Shown in pieces: positions 10,991 through 22,900 of a stretch of 64,000 nt of DNA. The stretch spans positions 62,628,425 to 62,692,424 of the forward strand of contig NC_083885.1 of NCBI RefSeq assembly GCF_032452875.1, written 5' to 3'. The notes below the pieces were generated by a model. That model was given only the letters and a program-made list of their open reading frames with translations. It had not been told where the DNA came from and made no database searches. The DNA is from Bos javanicus. Its lineage: Eukaryota > Chordata > Mammalia > Artiodactyla > Bovidae. A program made the position numbers and the translations under genes. Each line of letters starts with the position of its first letter. Within the stretch, counting starts at the first letter, position 1.

Positions 10991-13900
10991 GAACCGTCGC
11001 TGCCGGCCTCAGCTCGGTGCATCCCTGTCTTGTCACTTCGCGGTGCTCTTTCCCGACCTTGGGGGCTCTCTGCTAGTCTCGCCCGTGCGATCGCCATCCG
11101 TGCCACCTCGACTCTGCCATCTAGTGCTGGGCCTGCCTCTTTCCTGAGTCTGTGCCCCTTGCAGCCCCACCGGTGCCTCCTGTTCCCCCATAGGTACCAG
11201 TGCCCCACCCTTCCACCCCCAGCAGCATAGCATCGCCGTCCTCCCTGCCTGTGCTCTCCCTGCCGCCCGGCCTCTCTGCGTGGGGCCACCTCTGTCATCC
11301 CCGGCCCGTGCCATCTGTTGCTATCTAAGGGTGTTCTTTCCTGAGCCCCCACCTTCGAGGCTCTGTACTCCTGAAGTGAGTGCTTCCCTTGCCCGGGTCA
11401 GCTCAGGCCGTCTCCCCTGCCCCCATTCACCCTCATGTCCTCCGTCATTTCTCCTTCTCGGGCTGTGCCACCTCTTGCCTCCCAAGGCAAGGCCTTCTTT
11501 CAGGGGTGTTTCTCCTCCAGGAACCTCCTCTCTCACTCTCTCTCCTGTTGCTTTGGCCAGGTCTGCATCATCACACCCCCCTTTTTTTTCTGGGCAGACT
11601 CGAAGCACCCACCTCTTCCTGGCTTTGGACCGCCTCTCTATCCTCTGGTCACCTTGCATTCTCTGCCCGGATACCCTCCTGTGGATCTGGGCAGCGCCCC
11701 CCTCCTGCAGAGTGTGTCGTCTCTCCCAGCCCCGATCTTGTCACCTTCTCAAGAGATCCAGAGCCAGGTTACTCCCCTCTGTCCACAGCCTGGGCCCTCG
11801 TGGCTTCCCCAGACGCGCTAACCGCTGCCTTCGAGCTGCTTCTGTTCCAGAACCAGGCCCACCATAGGCCCCACTACCAGGGTTCTCTCTTGTTCGGGGT
11901 GCTCCTGTGACCCCCCACCCCCTTTCTTCAGTGGGGCCATCAGGCACAGTTTACAGAGGACCCCCTGTCCCCGAGGCTGTCTCCCTCCTAGTCGCCTCAA
12001 ATTAGTCCAGTCCCCAGCCCTCTCTTCCCTGCCAGAACCCCTGGGGTTTGGTTACTTTGGGACCCAGAGAGGACCCAGGGAAGGGAACCTGGGCAGGGAG
12101 CAGGGGGCTGGGGAGGAGCCGGAAGGGGCCCACGTGCCAGGTTCCCAGGAGGAACTGCAGCTCAGGAGGGTAGGCCAGTCCTGAGTTCTGATCTCGGCTC
12201 CTCAAGTGAGTGGCTTCGAATGCGAGTCTTTTCTCTGCGCCTCAGGCGTCTTGCCTGCGAATGGGCTGGCAGGGACACCCTGCAGGAAGTACCTGATGTC
12301 CAGTTGGCAGTTGCAGCCCTTGGTCCAGGTGCCGTCTCTCACCCCCTCGCCCCACCCCAGCACCCCCAGGCCCGTGCCCTGCAGAGGCCGCAGTGTTCTC
12401 TGGGTCACCCTCCTCCCTCTAGAGGAGGGTCCCCCTTCCTGAGGCCCCACAGGGTCTCAGAACTTGACATGCCCGGGGCAGGGGCCTCAGGTTTCCGAGT
12501 CCTTCTCCTGCACCGCTGTCCCTGCCCCGGCTCCCCGGGACCTTTCTGAAGGCGTTCCTGGCCCTGCCTTTCAGGCTGGGCTGCGCTCCCCAGCCTGTCC
12601 CTTGGCCCAGACCCTGCCCCGCAGAAGGCCACCCCTGTCAGTCAGTGGGGTCCCTCTCGCCTTCCTGCTATAGGCGAGAGGAACTCACTTGCCACGGCTC
12701 TGCCAGAGGCCTGGAGGGGATTAGGGCATCCATCCGAGGCGCAGAGAGGGGGAGTCACCCAGCGGGGCTTTGGGTCAGGTCTGGGTGTTTGCTGACCAGC
12801 TTGTGCCAGCTTGCCCAAGACTGGCCTCGTTTTTAGCTCCGAAAGTCCCAGGTCCCAGGAAACCCCCGGACTGGCAGGCGGGATAGTCGCTCATGTTGTC
12901 TGGGTGAGTCCGGCAGCCGTGGTTTCTGTTCCCCCTGGAGCAGGTCCCCTGGCGTCAGCTCCCTGCTCTGGCTGTGACCCCAGGAGGTCTCACATCCCAG
13001 CCCCTACCCCTCGACAAGGTGACAAGGCCGGTATAGGCTGCCTCATCCCCAGATTACCTGGTAATTAGTGACTGGGGTCTGGGATAGGAAAGACTGTGAA
13101 CCAGGATTCTTAGGTGTAAATAGGGAGGGGGTCGGAGAGTCTAGGTCCCCTGCGTCTGAGGGGGGAGGGGCGGGGGGCCTGGACCCCCAGGTCTGAGGAG
13201 GAGGGCAGGGCCTTGGACCCCTGGGTCCAAGGGAGGAGGGGCGGGGGGCCTGGACCCCCAGGTCTGAGGAGGAGGGCGGGGCCTGGATTCTTGGTCCCTG
13301 GCGCCCAGGCCGCAGGCATCTTTCGCACAGATGCCTGTGCCCGTCCAGGTCCTTGAAAGGGAAAGGCCTGTCTCCCTCCTTGCCCCCCCTCTCATCACCA
13401 TGGCAACCGGTGGAAATAAACGGCGCCCAGAGTTCATCCCGTTCCCAGGGCATGTGTGGCCCCCCTTTCGCAGCCTGAGTTTCCATGACTTCATGCTCTT
13501 GGCCCTCGTAGCTTCCTCCCCCTGCTCCAGGCGACTAGCCGTGGAGAGGTGAGGGAGTCGGAGGCTAATCTCCCCTGAGGACCCGGGAGGCCAGGTCCAC
13601 TCCTGTCCCTCAGCCCTGCTCAGGCCCAGTGCCCGCTCCGTGTTCGCACGCGTCCCGGGCGAAACCCTTTCTCGCCCTGGCCTGCTGTGCGGCACGGGCG
13701 AGGGCTTTGGTCTCCTGGTGCTGGGATCTCTTCTTCCATCAGAGAAGACCCTGACAGCCCTTGGAGTGGGGAAGGTGCCTGTGGACGCCCCATGATGGGG
13801 CACCCTGTGCCTCTTCTCAGGCCCCAGGCCTGGGCGCACCTTCTCTCAGCCGTCTCTCCCAGTGTTGGGGTCCTGCCCGGGACCCTCACCACTGCCCCGC

Positions 13901-16900
13901 CCCCTCCCAGGTTCGCAGGGACCTGGTGACCCTAGCAGCCCCGCACGGCCTTGGGCCCCAGGGTCCGCTGTCTTCCCACCAGGGACACGGAAGGGCTGTG
14001 GTCAGCTCTCCTGGAGAGTCTGCTGGGTCTGAGGAGGAGAGCCTGGGTCTCTTCCCTTGGGTTCAGCTCTGGGGGCCCATCCTCCGTGGTGACTGGGGTG
14101 TGTCTCGTGAACAGGCATGGTTCGGGATCCCTACAGCTCCTCTCCTCTCTGGCCAGCTCCTCCTCTCACGGTCGCCAGTGAGCCCCAGAGGCCTGCCTGG
14201 CGTGGCCACCGGGAAGCCAGGCTGTGCAGGGCTGGGAGGGTCCCGCGGACATGGTGCCTTCCAGGACCCTTGGGGTCTTCCTCCGGATCCTTGCCCTGTC
14301 GGCCCTGGGTCCCCCTTGAGGCCCTGGCGGGGTCCTGCCTTGCCAGGCACGCAGAGGGGTCCGGGATGGTGAGGGTGACCCCCTGCCACACCCCCCCAGG
14401 CCTGCATCGACGAAAACCTTGAGGTGGTGCGCTTCCTGGTGGAGCAGGGCGCCACGGTGAACCAGGCGGACAATGAGGGCTGGACGCCCCTACACGTGGC
14501 CGCCTCCTGCGGTTACCTGGACATTGCCAGGTGAGGCGGGGAGGGTGGGCGGCCCGCTGGGCGTGGGGCCCGGACCCCTCCGTCCTGACCGCGGCCTGCC
14601 CCTGCCTCCCCAGGTACCTCCTGAGCCACGGGGCCAACATTGCTGCAGTCAACAGTGACGGGGACCTGCCTCTGGACCTGGCCGAGTCCGATGCCATGGA
14701 GGCGCTGCTGAAGGCGGAGATTGCCCGCCGAGGTGGGCCTGGGGCGGGGCGCAGGGCTCCTGCCGCTGGGGCCTCCGTTGCCAAGGACCCGGACCCCAGG
14801 GTCTCAGTGTGGCCTGGACCGTTTAACCGAGAAGTAATTGAGGCAGGGTTTGGCTCATCTCGGGGTGACTGAGGAAACTGAGTTTGGGGCTTGTCCCGGG
14901 TGATGGTGGGTCTTCTCAGGAGTTGTGCTGAGGGGTGGGGGGCAGTGAGGAATGCTGAGTCTTCTGGGGGTCTGGTCTGCTGTACTCAGGATCACTGCGC
15001 CCCAGGGTCCTTAATAGGGGGCCCTAAACTCCCTGCCTGGCCACGCTCAGTTTTCTAGGGGGAGCCTGTGTGACTTGTAATAGGTGCCCACCTTCCCGCG
15101 CTCCCTCTCACAGTCGCTGATGACTAGACCGTGGGGAGGACTCGCCCGGCACCACTCGCTGGGGGGGCCACAGGTGGGAGATGGTGAGCACCCTCGCCCC
15201 GTCACCAGCGTGGTTTCTGGGTGACCATCTGCTCCTCCGAGTGGGTGTGGTGGCCGCGCCGCATCTGTGAGGAGGTGTGAGCGTGGGGCCAGGGGGTCTG
15301 GAGGGCCATGGGCGAGGCGTGGGGAGGCTGCTGAAGAACGGCCGGGTGTCCCAGGCGATTCCCAGCTTGGCTAGGGTTGGGAGGGACGAGGCTCCGCCCT
15401 GGGCAGGTGTTGGTGGCCGCAGGAATCCCGCGGGGCGCGGAGGCGCTGGTGGGCGAGCCGAGTTCCGGAGCCTTGGTTTGCTTCAGATGTAGGGAGCGAA
15501 GCGAAGCAGAGACAGAACCGGGCTTTTCCTGCTTCCGCTTCTCCATGTTTTCACCTGGACAACTTCACACGCTGAGCCGGGTTTCACTAGCAGTCCGATG
15601 AGGGCAGCCTCCGCTGAGGCTCACCAGGGTTTTCAGCAGCTTCGTGTAGATACAGTGTCCGAGTGTGCGCTTTCTTCACCCTTTAGACACGTGCAGGCTC
15701 GTGTTTTCTGTTTTGTCTTTTTAGCGTGGTCATACTAAAGCTTATGTGTCTGTGAGCACATTGAGTTTGGATGATTCTGATCAGGCCCAAAGAAACCCCG
15801 AGCCCTGGGCTGTGACCCCCGACCTCCCCTCCCCCTTCAGCCCTGGGGCCACCCGTGGGCTTTGTGTGTGGGGTTTGCCCATCCTGGACATTTTCCGTAA
15901 GTGGAATCCTGAAGTGTGGACTCCGGGTTTCCAGCTTCTTGTGATCGCTTGTGCGCCCTCCCTCTCCGCGGGGGTGGACCTGCCCAGTTTCCCTCCCCCG
16001 GCCCCGCCTGCCGCCCGCACCAGCCTTCACCCCTCCCCTGTTTACATGGCCCCTCAGCCTGGACCCGACTGCTCTGTCAGTTCTGCAGGTTTGGCAGGAA
16101 CTTGCCAGCAAGTTCTGCAGGGAGATAACTCCGTCCGCCCTGTTATTGGTGATGTTAACCTTGAGCCTCATTCAGAGGACGCCAAGGTGATTCTGCTATG
16201 GAGGCGTCTTCTTCCCTTTGTTGTTAAAAAGCAGCCTGCAGGGCGATGCTTGGAGGCCACCGGAGCCGGGTGATCTCTCAGGCCTCCTATGTGTTCCTGC
16301 CGGAATTGCCCAGAGCTCTGATCACCTTCTCACAGTGACCCGTTGTGCCCCTCCTGCGGGCCGAAGGTCGCGGGGGGTGGGGGGGGTTGGCTTGTAGGAC
16401 CCACCAGGCACAAAGGCCTGTGATGTTACTGGGAAGACTGTCTGCTGCACTGCTGGGGGTGGGGCGCAGCTGCCTCTGAAATCCGGAGGCCTCGGTGATG
16501 TGGTTCCACGGTGCCTGTCTTGACATGAGGCCTCAGTGGACTGTGGTGGGCAGAATCTGTGCTTTACCACACTTTTAAGAGGAAGACAATTCATGGGCCT
16601 CTGTAACTGAAGTCTAGGAGTTATGTGGACTTCAGGCGTGGCTTGATCTGGGGTGCAGACACAGTTGAAACCCTTCTCCCATCTCCCTGCTGAGCTCTGT
16701 GCTGGCTTCACTCCTAGGCTGCTTCTCTCGGTGAGGCACTTAGTGTGGCTCCTAGCAGTGCAGGCTGACACCCCGGCGGAACTGGAACTAGACTTCTCAG
16801 CAGCCCCAGCCCCAGCCCTCTGCCCTTAGGGCCACCCTGGTCACAGCCTGCCCTGAGCCAGTCGTGTGGCAAGAAGGACGGTCAGGCCTGGTGACGCAGC

Positions 16901-19900
16901 TGCCCGTGGAGCCAGGCTGTGGGCTCCTCATGTTGGAGCCACATCGGGTGAGCGCAGGGGTGAGGACAAGCAGAGAGGGGGCCTGGACGCTGGCAGCTCC
17001 AAGCGACAGCCCCTCCCCAGACACTGCTCACAGCCTGGGCCGCAGGGGTCGGCCCGAGCCCAGGACCTCCTGGCCAGTTTGCTCAGAAGGGCTATGGTCA
17101 GACCCGCAGAGACTTGGGCTGGAAGGAATCCCAACATTAGGACAGGGATGCTGGCTGGTTACTCTCAGAGGTGGGCAGCTTTGACAGGCAGTTCCAGTCC
17201 TGGCGAGGCCCAGCCACGGCGCTCTTTTCTCTGGCTGGCAGGCACACGGGTGATTCCAGCCTCCGTGTGAACAGCTAGACGGACGGCATGGAGGTGATTC
17301 CATCCTCTGTGTGAACAGCTAGACGGACGGCACGGATTGTAGCTGGAGATCCTCACTCCCAGTGCTCCAGCAGTTCCACTCCTAGGTCACCCAATGGCAC
17401 CCTCCCCGTCGAGCTTCCCAGTGTTGAGAGGCTGTCAGTTCAGTCGCTCAGTCCTGTCCAAATCTTTGCGACCCCATGGATTGCAGCACGCCAGGCTTCT
17501 CTGTCCATCACCAACTCCAGAGCTTGCTCAAACTCATGTCCATTGACTCAGTGATGCCATCCAACCATCTCATCCTCTGTTGCCCCCTTCTTTTCCTGCC
17601 TTCACTCTTTCCCAGCGTCAGGGTCTTTTCAAATGAGTCAGCTCTTTTTTTTCTGTTCAGGTGGTCAGAGTATTGGAGCTTCAGCATCAGTCCATCCAAT
17701 GAATATTCAGGGTTGATTTCCTTTAGGATTGTCTGGTTTGATCTCCTTGCAGTCCAAGGGACTCTCAAGAGTCTTCTCCAATACCACAGCTCAAAAGCAT
17801 CAATTCTTCAGTGCTCAGCTTTCTTTATGGTCCAGCTCTCACATCCGTACATGACTACTGGAAAAACCATGGCTTTGACTAGACTGACCTTTGTTGGCAA
17901 AGTAATGTGTCTGCTTTTTAATATGCTGTCTAGGTTGGTCATAGCTTTTCTTCCAAGAAGCAAGCGTCTTTCAGTTTCATGGCTGCAGTAATTTAGGAGC
18001 CCAGAAAAATAAAGTCAGCTGCTGTTTCCACTGTTTCCCCATCTATTTGCCATAAAGTGATGGGACCGGATGCCATGATCTTAGTTTTCTGAATGTTGAG
18101 CTTTAAGCCACCTTTTCACTCCTCTTTCACTTTCATCAAGAGGCTTTTTATTTCTTTTTCACTTTCTGCTGTAAGGCTGGTGCCATCTGCATATCTGAGG
18201 CTATTGATATTTCTCCCGGAAATCTTGATTCCGCTTGTGCTTCATCCAGCCCGGCATTTTGCATGATGTACTCTGCATCTAAGTTAATAAGAAGAAGAAG
18301 AAGTGAAGTTGCTCGGTCGTGTCTGACTCTTTGCGATCCCATGGACTATAGCCTACCAGGCTCCTCCATCCATGGAATTTTCCAGGCAATAGTACTGTAG
18401 TGGGTTGCTATTTCCTTCTCCAGGTTAAATAAGCAGGGTAACAATATACAGCCTTGACGTACTCCTTTTCCTATTTGGAACCAATCTGTTCCATGTCCAG
18501 TTCTAAGTGTTGCTTCTTAACCTGCATACAGATTTCTCAGGAGGCAGGTCAGGTGGTCTGTTATTTCCATCTCTTTCAGAATTTTCCATAGTTTGTTGTG
18601 ATCCACACAGTCAAAGGCTTTGCATAGTCAATAAAGCAGAAGTAGATGTTTTTCTGGAACTCTTTCGCTTTTTTTGATGATCCAGAGGATGTTGGCCATT
18701 TGATCTCTGATTCCTCTGCCTTTTCTAACTCCAGCTTGAACATCTGGAAGTTCACGGTTCATGTATTGCTGAAGCCTGGCTTGGAGAATTTTGAGCATTA
18801 CTTTACTAGCGTGTGAGATGAGTGCAGTTGTGAAGTAGTTTGAGCATTCTTTGGCATTGCCTTTCTTTGGGATTGGAATGAAAACTGACCTTTTCCAGTC
18901 CTGTGGCCACTGCTGAGTTTTCCAGATGTGCTGGCATATTGAGTGCAGCACTTTCACAGCATCATCTTTTAGGATTTGAAAAATAGCTCAACTGGAATTC
19001 CGTCACCTCCACTAGCTTTGTTCATAGTGATGCTTGCTAAGGCCCACTTGACTTCACATTCCAGGATGTCTGGCTCTAGGTCAGTGATCACATCATTGTG
19101 ATTATCTGGGTCGTGAAGATCTTTTTTGTACAGTTCTTCTGTGTATTCTTGCCATCTCTTCTTAGTATCTTCTGCTTCTGTTAGGTCCACGCTGTTTCTG
19201 TCCTTTATTGAGCCCGTCTTTGCATGAAATGTACCCTTGGTGTCTCTAATTTTCTTGAAGAGATCTCTAGTCTTTCCCATTCTGTTGTTTTCCTCTCTTT
19301 CTTTGCATTGATCACTTAGGAAGGCCTTCTTATCTCTCCTTGCTATTCTTTGGAACTCTGCATTCAGATGGATGTATTCTGAGGGAGCTCCTCATTCAGT
19401 TGAGAGGGTGAGGGTGGGCCAACACCAAATCCAGAAGAGATCAATCAGTACTCTGTAGAAGAGTGATCTGTGATAGGGAAAACTGCCAGGGGGATATGCA
19501 AAAGAGTGGGTGTGGACATTAGCCATTAAAACTTTATTTACAGACATAGGCTGTGTCCAGAAGAGGCAGATCCACAGTGTCAGGAAGTGGGTTAGTGGTT
19601 ATCAGGCTCTGGGCAGGGACTGCTTGATGGGGTAAGAGGTTTCCTTTTGGGGTGATGAGAAAGTTCAGGTACAGATAGATAGGGTTGATGGCGGCACATG
19701 GTGAATGTCCTAAAAGCCACTGAATCGCACGTTTGGTGAAATAGATAAACCTGTGTGAACTGAACAGCTTGCCTGCACGCACAGATGCTGGTTTGCCCCC
19801 CTCCATCAGGAGTTCTGTTAATAAACACGGGCGAATCTCCACAAAACGCAAAACTGCAGAAGGATGCCTTTGAACAGGCAGGACACTAACTGTGGCTGCA

Positions 19901-22900
19901 GAAGAAGGTCTGCAAACCCCGCCTTCCCTGCCCGCCAGGCGCCTGTGTCTATAATAGGACTGAATGTAGGTGATTCCCTTTAAGGAGGTCGGGCGGGAGG
20001 GGCTGGGTCTCTGAATCCCGGGTACTTTCCTGGCCTGCGGGTGAGCCCTCACCAGCCAGACCTTCCTGGAATAGTTCCCCTGGGAGTCCCTCAGCCAGGG
20101 CACCCTGAGGCAATCCCAGCGGAGTTTAGTCCAAGTGCCCAGCTGCCAGACCTGGACGAACTGGGGCCCCTCCATGGACTGGGGCCCCTGCATAGCCTGG
20201 GGCAGGGTTTACAACCTTGTAGTAAGGGTGTGCCAAGGTTCCTGCTCCTGAAAGCAAATTCGTGAAGGCTGTTAGCTCCGGGGCCCCCTGGTACTGCTGT
20301 GAGCCAAGCGCCGAGTACGCGCTTCTCTGCCCGCACTGTCCAGTGGGAAGCCAGAGGCAGCCACACGCATAATCAAGGATTTACAGGAAGACACTTTAAA
20401 AAAACAGAAACAGGTGAGGTTCATTTTAGGAACATGGTTTACTTAATCCGAACGTCCAGGGCATTGTCATTTCTGTGTGCAGTCAGTGTAAGGAACTATT
20501 CGTGAGCTGCTGCACGTTCTTTCTACGCTTTGAAATCCTGCATGTTGGCGGTCTGCAGCCTGGCTCAGCAGCTGCTCCGTGGTTGCACGGCTGCCGACCA
20601 CATGCAGGATGGCTCCGTCCTCGGCTGCACGTGGGCAAGTGAGCAGTTCCGCAGTGGGAAAAATAGCAGACAGGAACAAAGCTCCCAGGAGGAGCACACA
20701 GCCCTTAGAGGAGATGCCCATTTCTGACTGCCATCTCGACCGCTCTTAATGGGCAAACCCCAGATTCTCAGTGACGGTTGGAAGGGACTGTTGCGCCCTC
20801 AACAGGGCTGCCTGTTTTCGATCCAGAATCGACTTCTGTTTCATGTAAAGCTTCCCCTTGCCCTCTCGTCGGTGAGTTCAGAGCACTTTTCCTGAAACCG
20901 ACGAGAGAGGAAGCATGCTGGCCCCTCCCCAGATGGCGCAGGGGGTGGCTGGTGAGGGTGTTGTCGCCCCAGTGGCCTGGGCGTCCTCAGTGGCTTCTGC
21001 TTGGTTTGTCCTCTTGTGAGTGATGAAGGTGACAAAACACAGGAAGATGCCGGGCTAAGGGCCGTATCAGTAGTGAAAGGGGAGGTGAGACCCGAGATCC
21101 CCCAGCCCCCAGCAGGGACCCCCAGTGCAGTCCACGGCTGCACGCTTGGGAAGTGACAGTGCTGACCCCGGCTACCCTGAGCCCCCTGGGAGCACACACA
21201 GGCCAGGTGCTGCCCTGGGTCTCGCGGGGGGCCCGGCTCCCCTGAGCCCCCGGAGAGCACACAGGCCAGGTGCTGCCCTGGGTCTCGCGGGGGGCCCAGC
21301 TCCCCTGAGCCCCCGAGGAGCACACACAGGCCAGGTGCTGCCCTGGGTCTCGCGGGGGGCCCGGCTCCCCTGAGCCCCCAGGGAGCACACAGGCCAGGTG
21401 CCGCCCTGGGTCTCGCAGGGGGTACCCCACCTCTTACCGCTTCTGGTCCTCCCAGGTGTGGACGTGGAGGCAGCCAAACGGGCGGAGGAGGAATTGCTGC
21501 TTCACGACACAAGGTGCTGGCTGAACGGGGGCGCCATGCCCGAGGCGCGGCACCCCCGCACGGGGGCCTCCGCCCTGCACGTGGCTGCCGCCAAGGGCTA
21601 CATCGAAGTGATGAGGTAAGCCGGGCCTCATCCCCTGCCCCCGCACCCAGCGCCCTGGTCCCTTCTCTCCGTTTTACGCCTTCCTGAGGGTTTCGTCTGT
21701 TCCTGCCCCTTTCTCACTGTGCAGTAAAGACATGCGTTTCCCTCCAAGTACAGCCTTAGCTGCACCCACGTCTGGATGTGCAGGCTTGTCACTGCCCTTC
21801 AGTTTAAGACAGTTTCCAGCTTGTAATCTTCTTTGACCCAGAGATCATTTAGAAGCATGTTGTTAATTTACAAATATACGGGGTTTTCTAGTCACGGTTT
21901 CATTAGAGCCGTGCCTCCTCTAATTGCACTTCGCCAATAGTATTTTCCTTTTTCTTTTTTAACAAATTGAAGATTTGCAGCAGCCCTGCATTGTCAGATG
22001 ACGGTGAACGTTTTTTAGCAAAATAAAGTATTTTTTAAGTTACATACATTGGGTTTTATTTCACACATAATGCTGTTGCACACTTAATAGACTTAAGTTT
22101 TCCATGCACTGGCAAACAAGAGCAGTTCACATGACTCGCTGTATTGCAGTAAAGCCAGCTGGTTGTCTGGAGCTGAACCCTCCATACTTCCTGAGTCCAC
22201 CTGTGCTCATTTCCCAGCTTAATCTCGCTGTGGTCCTAGAGCAGGTTCTCTGTGAGTCCTAATTTTTGAGATCTGTCAAGGTTTGCTTCACACCCCAGTC
22301 AGTGTCAGCCAGGAAAGAAGTGTGTTGTCAAGGACAGCACCATATATAGGTTATTAGGTCAACTTTGTACTCATGCTGTTTAAATCTTCTGTATCCCTAG
22401 TGATTCTTTCTTTTCCCATCTGCTGCTTCTGTCAGTTGCTGTGAGAGAATGTGATAAAATGTGGTAAAATGTCTCACTACGCCTGTGGGGCTTTCCTGTT
22501 TCTCCCTGTCTTTGTGTGTTTTGTGTTACGGATTTTAAGGCCAGGTCATTTGGTGCATACATATTTTAAATTGTTGCCCTGTACACTCCCTTTCTCTCAT
22601 CCCCACATCAGTCTTGTCCCATTTCTGACCGCCTCACCCCTTCCTGTCAGAGTAGCTGGTTCTGCTTCTTATCAGGCTCCCCTTGTATTTAGTATGACAA
22701 TGGAGTTCCGGCGAATCCCTCTATCTCTGCTCACTTCTGTGTTAATGAATTTTTAGGAAGGTTTTCTGGGGGAGCTCTCTGGTGGTCTAGTGGTTAGGGT
22801 TCTGGGCTTTCACTGCTGTGGCCCAAGTTCAGTCTCTGCTCAGGGAACTGAGATTCCGCAGGCAGCACGGAATGGCTGGAAAAGAAGGGAATGTTTTCCA

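Noticed and set aside
10051..11352. 433-codon minus-strand open frame over the PPP1R12C promoter
   Set aside because: It is antisense to exon 1 and the CpG island, rich in Arg/Ala/Pro/Gly from GC bias, and resembles no family.
20841..21512. 223-codon minus-strand frame with repeated Pro/Gly/Ala units
   Set aside because: Explained by the 65-bp tandem array beside PPP1R12C exon 4.
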